From NCBI GenBank assembly GCA_937914675.1, contig CALDOC010000441.1, positions 1 through 15,686 of the forward strand: 15,686 nucleotides of DNA. The letters are read 5' to 3'. Shown here one piece after another: positions 1 through 6,760 of this stretch; position 1 is the stretch's first letter, and each line of letters starts with the position of its first letter. The position numbers were made by a program, and so were the translations under genes. The notes beneath the pieces were generated by a model. It saw only the letters and a program-made list of their open reading frames with translations, was not told the DNA's origin and did no database searches. Origin of the DNA: an uncultured Sulfurimonas sp. Lineage in GTDB: Bacteria > Campylobacterota > Campylobacteria > Campylobacterales > Sulfurimonadaceae.

Positions 1-254
1 ACTTCCTATCTGCTAATTTGACTATCATGATGAAAAGTAGAACTCAGCCCACGTCGAAACGACTTCACTTCTATTTTTTGTTATGGACGATTTTATAAGA
101 AAATTATGGAGAAACTATGGAGAAAATCTGAAAGCGAGAAGTTTGTAATCTTAATCTTTGAATGAAAATCGAATTCTGAAAAATTGAAATTTTGAATTTG
201 AGGTACTTTGCTCCAAACTAAACTCTCGTTTAGTTTGATGAGCGAGCAGATTTT
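1..254. other. Non-coding region left of porB
   Basis: No convincing gene is seen here. The stretch is AT-rich and has stops in all frames. It holds a short direct repeat, TATGGAGAAA at 105-114 and again at 116-125. It also holds a weak hairpin: AAGTAGAA at 35-42 can pair with TTCTATTT at 69-76 with one wobble, enclosing GTCG/CGAC at 53-56 and 60-63, and a run of T follows at 74-79. That could be a plus-strand terminator for a gene off the left edge, but it is weak. A leftward ATG at 26-28 stays open to the edge for nine codons but has no ribosome site, so it is not called. Confidence 0.5.
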
Positions 255-256
255 TT
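210..256. terminator. Hairpin after porB, possible terminator
   Basis: CAAACTAAAC at 214-223 and GTTTAGTTTG at 228-237 form a perfect 10-bp stem with a TCTC loop. GCTC at 210-213 can pair with GAGC at 240-243 across a two-base bulge. The T run (251-256) lies on the plus-strand side, so the classical terminator layout reads in the plus direction. On the minus strand, the direction of the por operon, the hairpin follows the porB stop at once but has an A run before it and no U run after it. It may still slow transcription or protect the 3' end of the por mRNA. The hairpin is certain and its role is inferred. Confidence 0.4.
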
Positions 257-1211
257 AAACGCGCGCTTCTTCACGGCGGTTTAAATATGCCCATTTTTCA
301 TCTACGCGATCTTGCCACTCTTTTATAAGATATTTATATTCGTCTTTAAAAAGGTGTTTAAAACGTCCTTGAGCAGCCATATATTCTTCAACTGGAACAA
401 TGTTTTTTGGTCTATAGGTGATATTTAACTCATGATTGTCAATAATTTCATACAGTGGAAATACCAAAGAATCAGTTGCCAAATCAGTAATTGACATCGT
501 ATCTTTAGGATCAAATTTCCATTCCGTTGTACAAGGCGATATTGCGTTTATAAACACAGGCCCCTCTACTTGCATTCCATATTGAATTTTCTTCACCATG
601 TCTTTCCATTTGTTTGGCGCAACTTGCGCTGCGTATGGAATCTGGTGAGCGGCCATGATAGAAATCATGTCTTTCTTATTTTTCTTTTCACCATAACTAA
701 CGCTACCAGCGGGAGCGGTAGTCGTACTTGACCCAATTGGAGTGGAAGATGAACGTTGTCCACCGGTATTTGCGTAAACTTCATTATCTAAAACAACATG
801 CATCATATTATGACCACGTTCCATACAACCAGAAATCCACTGAAAACCAATATCGTAAGACGCGCCGTCACCTGCAAAAGATACAAACTTCGGATTGCGA
901 TCAGGTTGCTTTAGACGACCTTTGTTCTTAAGCGCGTTATACATAGCTTCAGCGCCTGCAACAGCGGTCGAACCATTTTCAAAACCAATGTGAATCCAAG
1001 AAGCGTCCCAAGAAGTATATGGGTAAACCGCTGTACAAACTTCAAGACAACCCGTTGATGCTGAAAGCACTAAATCATCGTTAGTGGCATTCAATACTTC
1101 ACGAACAATAATAGAGTGGGCACATCCAGGACAAAGAAGGTTTGCGCCTTCAAAACGATCCGCTGACGTTGAAAACTCTTTTAGATTTTTTATTTTTTTC
1201 ATTTCACTCAT
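255..1211 (-). CDS. porB: Pyruvate:ferredoxin oxidoreductase, beta subunit
   Basis: This 318-residue protein is the thiamine diphosphate (ThDP) and Fe-S subunit of pyruvate:ferredoxin (or flavodoxin) oxidoreductase, a cytoplasmic enzyme that interconverts pyruvate + CoA with acetyl-CoA + CO2 using low-potential electrons. Four cysteines fit the proximal [4Fe-4S] ligands of the family: C27 and C30 (CPGCAHS), C55 (STGCLEV) and C227 (SPCTTEW). The Mg-ThDP motif starts at G114-D115-G116 and closes near N143 to N148 (NEVYANTGG). Length is normal for a separate beta subunit. The ATG at 1211 has AAGGAG five bases upstream. It is the last gene of the four-gene unit, nine bases after porA. In a chemolithoautotroph the enzyme could run as pyruvate synthase next to the reductive TCA cycle; in a heterotroph it would oxidise pyruvate. 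A close 2-oxoacid oxidoreductase with another substrate is the main alternative. Confidence 0.95.
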   Translation of the reverse strand: MSEMKKIKNLKEFSTSADRFEGANLLCPGCAHSIIVREVLNATNDDLVLSASTGCLEVCTAVYPYTSWDASWIHIGFENGSTAVAGAEAMYNALKNKGRLKQPDRNPKFVSFAGDGASYDIGFQWISGCMERGHNMMHVVLDNEVYANTGGQRSSSTPIGSSTTTAPAGSVSYGEKKNKKDMISIMAAHQIPYAAQVAPNKWKDMVKKIQYGMQVEGPVFINAISPCTTEWKFDPKDTMSITDLATDSLVFPLYEIIDNHELNITYRPKNIVPVEEYMAAQGRFKHLFKDEYKYLIKEWQDRVDEKWAYLNRREEARV

Positions 1212-1220
1212 AATTTCTCC

Positions 1221-2444
1221 TTATAAGAATTGCAATTTCGGTCCACGAACACCGATAAATTGTTGTAGGGAAGTTGTTACTTTGCCAGCGTCGACGTTTG
1301 CTTGAAGTTGAGTAAAAATCTCTACTAAATGTTTCTTAGTCAAATCACGACCACCAAGACCATAGATAAACCCAGAAAGCAACGCTCTATCATCAGTATT
1401 AAACAGACAACCAGCGATTTCATTAAACAACATACCAGGAGCGCCACCTGGAGACGAACGGTCAAGCGTCGCGATTGCTTTGGCGCCCTTAAGAGCCTCA
1501 GCTATTTCAAAGAATGGGAATGGACGAATAACGCGTAATCCAACAACGCCAGCTTTAACGCCTTTTTCTCTCATCTCACTAGCGACTTCACGCGCAGTTT
1601 CAACTGAAGTTCCCATACAAACAACGGCTACATCGGCGTCATCCATGTCATAGCTTTCAACAAGATTGTATTTACGCCCTGATAATTTCTCAAAATCGTC
1701 AAACGCCGCTTGTATTTTTGGGAAAACTTTTGTCATAAGATCGTTATGTTGACGAGCTTTATGCTCAAAGTGCCAATCTTCTTCAGTTTGAACGCCATGA
1801 GTAACTGGATGTTCAAAATCCAACATATCGTTCATTGGCTGAAAATCACCAACAAAACCATAGGCGACGTCATCGCTTAAAGTATGTACGCCTTGAGCGG
1901 TATGAGAAGTCATAAAACCGTCTTGGTGAACCATGCATGGAAGTCTTACGTCATGATCTTCAGAAACTTTAAACGCGATAAAGTTCAAGTCGTAAGCGTC
2001 TTGAGGACAATAAGCGTCAAGCTGAATCCAACCACTGTCGCGACCTAGATACATATCCGCATGATCGCCATTAACGTTTAGAGGAGCGGCAAGCGCACGG
2101 TTTACAACGTTTAAAACGATTGGTAAACGCATCCCTGAAGCTTGATAAAGCGTTTCAACCATAAGAGCAAAACCTTGTGAAGATGTTGCGGTGGCAACGC
2201 GTCCACCAGCCGCAGCCGCGCCAATACATCCCGACATTGCGGCATGTTCGGACTCTACCATGACAAACTCGCCCTCAACGTAGTTGTTTGCTTTAAAATT
2301 ACCATAGCCTTCAACAATTGGAGTTGATGGAGTAATCGGATAAGCGGCAACAACGTCAATTTGACACTGTCTCATAGCTTGAGCAGCCGCATAGTTACCA
2401 TCCCATACTTCTATGTCTTTTAATTCCATTTTATCAAACGCCAT
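1221..2444 (-). CDS. porA: Pyruvate:ferredoxin oxidoreductase, alpha subunit
   Basis: This 407-residue subunit carries the pyrimidine-binding side of the ThDP site and the domain that meets pyruvate and CoA. The family signature AYPITPSTPIVEGY is at residues 34-47. E64 in MVESEHAAMSG fits the conserved glutamate that activates ThDP in this family. A Gly/Ala-rich stretch with TSSQG follows near residues 75-90. The C-terminal part holds LDRSSPGGAPG, typical of POR alpha chains. Its ATG shares one base with the porD stop (TAATG at 2442-2446) and AAGGA lies just upstream, so translation is probably coupled to porD. Length agrees with stand-alone alpha subunits. The separate gamma, delta, alpha and beta genes match the four-subunit enzyme known from Helicobacter and many archaea, rather than the single-chain form. 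Confidence 0.95.
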   Translation of the reverse strand: MAFDKMELKDIEVWDGNYAAAQAMRQCQIDVVAAYPITPSTPIVEGYGNFKANNYVEGEFVMVESEHAAMSGCIGAAAAGGRVATATSSQGFALMVETLYQASGMRLPIVLNVVNRALAAPLNVNGDHADMYLGRDSGWIQLDAYCPQDAYDLNFIAFKVSEDHDVRLPCMVHQDGFMTSHTAQGVHTLSDDVAYGFVGDFQPMNDMLDFEHPVTHGVQTEEDWHFEHKARQHNDLMTKVFPKIQAAFDDFEKLSGRKYNLVESYDMDDADVAVVCMGTSVETAREVASEMREKGVKAGVVGLRVIRPFPFFEIAEALKGAKAIATLDRSSPGGAPGMLFNEIAGCLFNTDDRALLSGFIYGLGGRDLTKKHLVEIFTQLQANVDAGKVTTSLQQFIGVRGPKLQFL

Positions 2445-2839
2445 TATTTTTCCTTCTTTTCTTTAGTCGGCCATTGAGCCAATTCTACTTCTTCATCCGC
2501 TTGTTCTGGGAACATTAAAAGAGATTTTGGATTTGTAGGACAAACCTCAACGCATATTGCGCAACCCTTGCAGTGGTCCATGTCTATTCCAATCATCTTC
2601 TTGTCTCTAGCTATAATTGACATATCTGGACAATAGACCCAGCAAAATTGACAATCAATACAAAAGTCTTTGTTAAAAACTGGCTTTTCTATTCTCCAAT
2701 CAGCGACGCTTGCGCTAAATGAACTACTTTTTGAATATGCGCGATCTTCTTGGTTTGTTCCAGCGATATCGTCTATCTTACCATCAAACGTACGAAGCAT
2801 AGCTCCGATTTCAAATTCGTCCCAACCTCTATTTGCCAT
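2444..2839 (-). CDS. porD: Pyruvate:ferredoxin oxidoreductase, delta (ferredoxin) subunit
   Basis: A 131-residue electron-transfer subunit with two bacterial ferredoxin motifs. Cysteines C60, C63, C66 and C70 (CX2CX2CX3CP) form the first set and C90, C93, C96 and C100 the second, so it should hold two [4Fe-4S] clusters that pass electrons from the ThDP site in PorB to free ferredoxin or flavodoxin. About 55 residues precede the first motif, including GWDEFEIGAMLRTFDG, which is longer than a minimal ferredoxin. The tail is acidic and then lysine-rich (VELAQWPTKEKKEK). The ATG at 2839 has AAGGAGC six bases upstream, overlapping the porG stop region. It overlaps porA by one base, which supports a coupled operon. 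Confidence 0.95.
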   Translation of the reverse strand: MANRGWDEFEIGAMLRTFDGKIDDIAGTNQEDRAYSKSSSFSASVADWRIEKPVFNKDFCIDCQFCWVYCPDMSIIARDKKMIGIDMDHCKGCAICVEVCPTNPKSLLMFPEQADEEVELAQWPTKEKKEK

Positions 2840-2848
2840 CTTAGCTCC

Positions 2849-3406
2849 TTATTTCACTTCATCGTAAGCACGTTGAATTGCTATCATATTTGCGTCAATA
2901 ATCTTTTGTGGTAATTTACCAAGGACTCTTATCATATTATCTTTAAAAAAGTCTATCTCATACATTCCAGATATTTTCATTAAAGCGCCTAACATTGGCG
3001 TATTTGGAATAGGTTTTCCAATTGTTTCTTGAGCTATTTTAATACAATCAACAATATAAACTTCTTTGCCCTCTAATTTTGGTTGAGAAGCTACCAGTTG
3101 CTCTTTATCCAAATGCGTAGTGATAATATACACTGTGTTCTCTTTGTGATTAATCGTAACGTCGGTTGTATAAAGCAACGCTGGATCTATAACCAAAACA
3201 TAATCCGGCGCCATGAATTTTTCATGATTCATAATAACTTTATCATCAACTCGATTATACGCAGTCATAGCCGCTCCACGCTTAGCAGACCCATAAAACG
3301 CAAATGCCTGTACATGCTTGCCTGTTGTCGAAATAACGTCAGCTAAACCTTTTGCCCCAGTTACGGCACCTTGTCCAGCGCGACTATGCCATCTAATTTC
3401 TAGCAT
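2849..3406 (-). CDS. porG: Pyruvate:ferredoxin oxidoreductase, gamma subunit
   Basis: A 185-residue protein of the pyruvate/ketoisovalerate oxidoreductase gamma family (called porC or porG in different species). It opens with the family hallmark EIRWHSRAGQGAVTGAKGLA and carries GSAKRGAAMTAYNRVDD near residues 39-55. This subunit packs against the alpha/beta core and helps build the substrate channel and CoA site. It is the first gene of the unit. CTAAGGAG sits five bases before the ATG at 3406, and the stop leaves nine bases to porD. The 127-bp gap upstream, to the HAD gene on the same strand, is AT-rich and probably holds the operon promoter. Confidence 0.94.
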   Translation of the reverse strand: MLEIRWHSRAGQGAVTGAKGLADVISTTGKHVQAFAFYGSAKRGAAMTAYNRVDDKVIMNHEKFMAPDYVLVIDPALLYTTDVTINHKENTVYIITTHLDKEQLVASQPKLEGKEVYIVDCIKIAQETIGKPIPNTPMLGALMKISGMYEIDFFKDNMIRVLGKLPQKIIDANMIAIQRAYDEVK

Positions 3407-3454
3407 ATATTCTCCTTAGTTTTAAGAAATTTTTAATATTTTCTATAAATTTTA

Positions 3455-3490
3455 ATCTATTGTATTTTAGGCAACTTGCTCTTAAAAATA
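3455..3490 (-). promoter_or_regulatory. Possible por operon promoter
   Basis: On the minus strand TACAAT (plus 3459-3464) lies about 53 bases before the porG start, with a T/A-rich stretch above it. No good -35 hexamer is visible, which is common in Campylobacterota. The whole gap is so AT-rich that other -10-like hexamers could serve, so the site is a guess and only the presence of a promoter in the gap is likely. Confidence 0.25.
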
Positions 3491-3533
3491 GCTTGATATT
3501 TTAACTCTATTTATTTTCTTAGCCTTATTGTGA

Positions 3534-4169
3534 TTATTTACTACTTTTGAGCCATTTTACAGCTTCATATACATCGCTAAAGATTACATCTGTATATTTT
3601 TTAAGCGTCTCATGATTGTCATAGCCACTTAGCACTCCTATGGATTTAACGCCTGCGTTTTTTGCGCAAATCAAATCTAATTTTGTATCCCCTATCATCC
3701 AAATCTCTTGATCTATCGGTGAGAAATACTCCAAGGCTTTTAAAATAGGTTCCCCATCCGGTTTTGGACGAATCACATGTTCACGACCAATCAAAACGTC
3801 AAAATAGTTCATGAGTTCAAAGTGTTCCATCAAAATTTGTGAATATTCTCCTGTCTTTGTTGTAACTATTCCTAAAGACGCGAACTCCTTAGCCAATACG
3901 ATAGCCTCCCTAGCAAACTCCAAGAGATACGTCTTTTGCGTTGATATTTTTCTGTAATTTTCTTTATACGTTCCAACAAAGTCCCAAATTTTTTCGTTTT
4001 GAACCCCTAAATTTTCATACATGACATCCAAAGGATATCCGATGAGCGCCTTGATTTCATCGTCGCTTGGATGTGGAAACTCATAAAAATCAAAAGAATT
4101 ATGAAAACACTCCAAAATAGCGTCCGTCGAGTCTATTATTGTTCCATCTAAATCAAATAATATTATCAT
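3534..4169 (-). CDS. HAD-family phosphatase, phosphoglycolate phosphatase-like
   Basis: This 211-residue haloacid dehalogenase superfamily hydrolase has all four motifs. Motif I is LFDLDGTIID with nucleophile D6 and acid/base D8. Motif II is the threonine in GIVTTKTGEY. Motif III is the lysine in RPKPDGEPI. Motif IV is IGDTKLDL, the metal-binding acids. The helical cap between motifs I and II (about residues 15-80) is the C1 type of phosphoglycolate phosphatase and beta-phosphoglucomutase relatives. A likely job is removing phosphate from a small metabolite such as 2-phosphoglycolate or a nucleotide; the substrate cannot be read from the sequence. The ATG at 4169 directly follows the stop of the binding-protein gene (TAAATG), and its ribosome site GGGAG lies inside that gene, so the two are translated together. 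The functional link between them is unclear. Confidence 0.85.
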   Translation of the reverse strand: MIILFDLDGTIIDSTDAILECFHNSFDFYEFPHPSDDEIKALIGYPLDVMYENLGVQNEKIWDFVGTYKENYRKISTQKTYLLEFAREAIVLAKEFASLGIVTTKTGEYSQILMEHFELMNYFDVLIGREHVIRPKPDGEPILKALEYFSPIDQEIWMIGDTKLDLICAKNAGVKSIGVLSGYDNHETLKKYTDVIFSDVYEAVKWLKSSK

Positions 4170-5669
4170 TTACTTTTTCTCCCATTGTATGTAATTATGC
4201 CATATCCCACTCAAACTTGGTTCTACATTGATTATCTTTTTGTTGACGGCGGTTATTGAGTTGGGAATGTATAAAAAAATGTATGGATTATCGTCCGTCA
4301 CTATTTTAAACATCTCTTTCCATATCTTTGACAATTTATCTCTATCTATCATTATTTGAGACTCTTCAATCATTTTATCCATTCTTGGATTATTATATCC
4401 AACGAGATTGAAACCACCTTTTCTGTCACTATCGGTATGCCAAAACATATATGGATCGGGAGTGGGAGAAAGTCCCCATCCTAAAAGCACCGTATCAAAT
4501 TCATGAGGGAAAACCACCATATTTAAAAAAGCCTGCCACTCCATAATTCTTAAAGTGACTTCCACTCCAATTTGTTTTAATTGATGTTGAATAATTTGCG
4601 CCGCGTATGGTCTAATAGAACTCGCGTTTGACGTCGCTATCTCAAATTTAAGTGGATTTTCTTTTGTATAACCCGCTTTTTTCAACAATTCTTTCGCTTT
4701 GTTTATGTCGAGCGTTGGCGCTTCTACGGCTTCATTGTAAGCTATTGTTCCGGGTAAAAATGGACCAGTGCAAACCTTCGCATGTTTGAAAAACAAGATA
4801 TCCACTATTTCTTGTCTATTTATCGCTAAAGACAAGGCCTTTCTAACGTTAGGATTTTTAAACTTTTCACGGCGAAGATTAAAGCCGAGATACGTGTAAG
4901 AATGACTTATCTCTTCATACGCGTTAAAGCTATTAAAGAACTGATCGTTCAGTTGCCTCTCATATTCCATAGGCTCGACGCCGCCAATATCAATTGCGGA
5001 GGATTTGAGCATCAAAAATCTTGTCAACGGGTCGGCAATGACATGAAAAGATATATTGTCTATCTTAGCCCTGCCCTCAAAATAGTTGTCAAAAGCAATC
5101 AATAATATATTTTTTGAATATTCAAGTCGCTCAAGCTTATAGGCTCCAGTTCCTATTGGATGAGTGTTAAATTTTGAACTCATAAGGTTTTTTTCATCTT
5201 TTAAGACATGTTCGGGGAGAATACCCATCATCCATGTCTCAAGAGCTTTAAAATATGGCTTTTTGTAAACAACCTCTACGGTGTAAGCATCAATCGCTTT
5301 TACGCTTTGGACAAACCTAAAACCAGCGCTATATGGTGAAACGATTGTAGGCGATATTAGCGTTTCATAAGTAAATACGACGTCTTTGGCGCTAAACTCC
5401 TTCCCGTCATGCCATTGAACGTTTTTTTTAAGTTCAAAGATAAGAGTCACGTCGTTTTTAAAGTAAAATTTACTAGCCAAATCCCCTATGATTATCGAAG
5501 AGTCTTTATCATACTTTACAAGTCCATTGAATAAAAATCCCGCTATCTCCGACGAGCTGGAATCCGTTGCGAGAATGGGATTTAGCCTTGATGGGTTAGA
5601 TGACGTAGCCAACTGCAACGTTGACGAATAGAGGGCTAAACTAAGAAGTAACAGAAAAATATATTTCAT
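4170..5669 (-). CDS. Periplasmic substrate-binding protein, ABC family 5 (peptide/nickel type)
   Basis: A 499-residue extracellular solute-binding protein of family 5 (DppA/OppA/NikA relatives). The N-terminus MKYIFLLLLSLALYSSTLQL is a signal peptide with no lipobox cysteine, so a soluble periplasmic protein is expected. Family features include SSEIAGFLFNGLVKYDKD near residue 40, WHDGKEFSAKDVVFTYE near residues 86-102, and the VRKALSLAINRQEIVDILF helix in the middle. Length is normal. No cognate permease or ATPase gene is in the window, so it is either an orphan or serves a transporter encoded elsewhere. The ATG at 5669 has no Shine-Dalgarno, but it overlaps the stop of an 11-codon mini-ORF that does. 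The protein starts with a proper signal peptide, so this start is probably right. The ligand (peptide, nickel chelate or other) cannot be deduced. Confidence 0.9.
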   Translation of the reverse strand: MKYIFLLLLSLALYSSTLQLATSSNPSRLNPILATDSSSSEIAGFLFNGLVKYDKDSSIIIGDLASKFYFKNDVTLIFELKKNVQWHDGKEFSAKDVVFTYETLISPTIVSPYSAGFRFVQSVKAIDAYTVEVVYKKPYFKALETWMMGILPEHVLKDEKNLMSSKFNTHPIGTGAYKLERLEYSKNILLIAFDNYFEGRAKIDNISFHVIADPLTRFLMLKSSAIDIGGVEPMEYERQLNDQFFNSFNAYEEISHSYTYLGFNLRREKFKNPNVRKALSLAINRQEIVDILFFKHAKVCTGPFLPGTIAYNEAVEAPTLDINKAKELLKKAGYTKENPLKFEIATSNASSIRPYAAQIIQHQLKQIGVEVTLRIMEWQAFLNMVVFPHEFDTVLLGWGLSPTPDPYMFWHTDSDRKGGFNLVGYNNPRMDKMIEESQIMIDRDKLSKIWKEMFKIVTDDNPYIFLYIPNSITAVNKKIINVEPSLSGIWHNYIQWEKK

Positions 5670-5701
5670 TTATAGGCATTCATTATAGCGCTGCTTATCA
5701 T
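5666..5701 (-). CDS. Eleven-codon leader ORF coupled to the binding-protein gene
   Basis: A mini-ORF reading MISSAIMNAYK starts with ATG at 5701. It has AGGAG five bases upstream and a -10-like TATAAT about 25 bases further up. Its TGA overlaps the ATG of the binding-protein gene (ATGA at 5666-5669), the standard arrangement for translational re-initiation. The main gene lacks its own ribosome site. What is seen is the ribosome site, the ORF and the overlap; translation itself is inferred. No run of one amino acid suggests attenuation. It may act only as a ribosome-loading leader. Confidence 0.5.
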   Translation of the reverse strand: MISSAIMNAYK

Positions 5702-5726
5702 GGAGACTCCTAGATTAGTGAGTGAC

Positions 5727-5755
5727 ATTATATGTAAAATAAAGTTAATTGATTG
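5727..5755 (-). promoter_or_regulatory. Promoter for leader ORF, binding protein and HAD genes
   Basis: On the minus strand a perfect TATAAT (plus 5727-5732) follows a T-rich spacer (ACTTTATTTTACA). No clear -35 is seen, the usual Campylobacterota pattern. The expected start lies near 5720, about 19 bases before the mini-ORF ATG, so the mini-ORF would be the first thing translated. A second TATAAT at 5682-5687 would leave only about six bases before the binding-protein ATG and is less likely. Confidence 0.5.
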
Positions 5756-5761
5756 TTGTTT

Positions 5762-5804
5762 AAAAGAAGAAAAAAGTTTTACCAATGCAAAAGCATTGAT
5801 AAAA
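5762..5804 (-). terminator. Rho-independent terminator of rplM-rpsI
   Basis: On the minus strand CAATGC pairs with GCATTG (plus 5783-5788 and 5793-5798) around a four-base loop. The stem extends past one mismatch by five A/T pairs (5777-5781 with 5800-5804). The U-rich tract CTTTTTTCTTCTTTT follows. It starts 15 bases after the rpsI stop. It separates the ribosomal protein operon from the binding-protein promoter. Confidence 0.72.
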
Positions 5805-5819
5805 AGAGTCGTAAAAAGA

Positions 5820-6215
5820 TTAACGCTTAGAAAACTGACGAGAACGACGAGCTTTACGCTTACCTGGCTTCTTACGTTCAACAACGCGTGAATCACGAGT
5901 CATCATTCCTTCTGGTTTGAGGATAGCTTTGATCTCAGGATTAAACTTAACCAACGCACGAGAAATACCGTGACGAAGAGCGTCCGCTTGACCACCAAAA
6001 CCACCACCTAAAGTAGTTGCAACGATATCAACCGAAGTATCTTGTTTAGAAAGAACTAGAGGTTGTTTAACGCGAAGTTTTTTCGCCTCAAGTCCACCTA
6101 GCCATGCGTCTAATGAAAGACCGTTAATTGAAATTTTTCCAGAACCTGGAGTTAACCATACTTTTGCTATTGACGCTTTACGACGTCCTGTTGCATATAT
6201 TGTTTTTGCTGACAT
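5820..6215 (-). CDS. rpsI: 30S ribosomal protein S9 (uS9)
   Basis: A 131-residue uS9 protein, the usual length. It opens with YATGRRKASIAKVWL and contains GGGFGGQADALRHGISRAL in the middle. It ends in the highly basic tail typical of S9, KPGKRKARRSRQFSKR, which reaches the decoding site and touches the P-site tRNA. The ATG at 6215 has AAGGA seven bases upstream, overlapping the rplM stop, so translation is coupled. The rplM-rpsI pair is one of the most conserved bacterial gene pairs. Confidence 0.98.
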   Translation of the reverse strand: MSAKTIYATGRRKASIAKVWLTPGSGKISINGLSLDAWLGGLEAKKLRVKQPLVLSKQDTSVDIVATTLGGGFGGQADALRHGISRALVKFNPEIKAILKPEGMMTRDSRVVERKKPGKRKARRSRQFSKR

Positions 6216-6225
6216 ATATCAATCC

Positions 6226-6648
6226 TTACTTAGCAAGTTGTGCAGTGTGAGGGTGTTCACCACCTGCATAAATTTTTAGTTTTTTAATCATTTTAGCGCC
6301 AAGCTTAGTTTTAGGAAGCATACCACGAACGGCTAATTTAAATAGTTTCTCTGGGTTTTTTGCTAAAAGTTCAGTCATCTTAACGCTTTTAGTGCTACCG
6401 AAGTAACCTGAATATGAAAAATACTCTTTATTTGCAATTTTACCTAAACCGTTAAATTTAGCTTTTGAAGCGTTAATGATGACAACATGGTCACCACAGT
6501 CAATATTTGGAGTCCAGCAAACTTTGTTCTTACCACGAAGTATAGTAGCCACTTCAGTGATCATACGACCAAAAGTTTTACCTTCAGCATCAATCAAAAT
6601 CCACTTTTGATCAATTTGTTCAGTAGTTGCAATTTTAGTAAATTTCAT
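6226..6648 (-). CDS. rplM: 50S ribosomal protein L13 (uL13)
   Basis: A 140-residue uL13 protein that binds 23S rRNA early in assembly of the large subunit. Hallmarks are WILIDAEGKTFGRMITEVA near residues 16-34, GDHVVIINASK near 47-57, and the conserved C-terminal block RGMLPKTKLGAKMIKKLKIY followed by AGGEHPHTAQ. The ATG at 6648 has AAAAGG seven bases upstream. It is first in the operon with rpsI, nine bases apart. Confidence 0.98.
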   Translation of the reverse strand: MKFTKIATTEQIDQKWILIDAEGKTFGRMITEVATILRGKNKVCWTPNIDCGDHVVIINASKAKFNGLGKIANKEYFSYSGYFGSTKSVKMTELLAKNPEKLFKLAVRGMLPKTKLGAKMIKKLKIYAGGEHPHTAQLAK

Positions 6649-6705
6649 TTATGAACCTTTTCAGTAATTTAATTAACAAGCGTCTCCGCCTATTTTGTGA
6701 GTGGA

Positions 6706-6735
6706 AGTATATCTACATAAACTTATATAAAACTT
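6706..6735 (-). promoter_or_regulatory. Possible rplM-rpsI promoter
   Basis: On the minus strand TATACT (plus 6706-6711) lies about 58 bases before the rplM ATG, with a T/A-rich stretch before it. The implied leader of about 50 bases contains GGCGGAGACG, more GC-rich than its surroundings. A -35 hexamer is not evident. Confidence 0.4.
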
Positions 6736-6760
6736 AATTTTAGTTTAATTTAAGTTTTAT
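6727..6760 (-). terminator. Hairpin at the end of addA, possible terminator
   Basis: ATAAAACTTAA at 6727-6737 and TTAAGTTTTAT at 6750-6760 form a perfect 11-bp inverted repeat with a 12-base loop. The repeat overlaps the addA stop (6757-6759). The stem is weak (all A/T except one G/C pair) and the U tract on the minus strand is broken by A. It could end addA transcription before the rplM promoter or simply be a stability element. Confidence 0.4.

Noticed and set aside
2..28. Possible leftward gene starting with ATG at 26-28
   Set aside because: Only nine codons are visible and there is no Shine-Dalgarno before it.
5682..5687. TATAAT directly before the binding-protein start as its promoter
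   Set aside because: It would leave about six bases before the ATG, with no ribosome site. The TATAAT at 5727-5732 fits the leader ORF better.
5702..5896. Upstream extension of the 11-codon leader frame into rpsI (frame open from 5896)
   Set aside because: The upper part is an off-frame reading of the rpsI end and crosses the terminator. Only the short part from 5701 has its own ribosome site.
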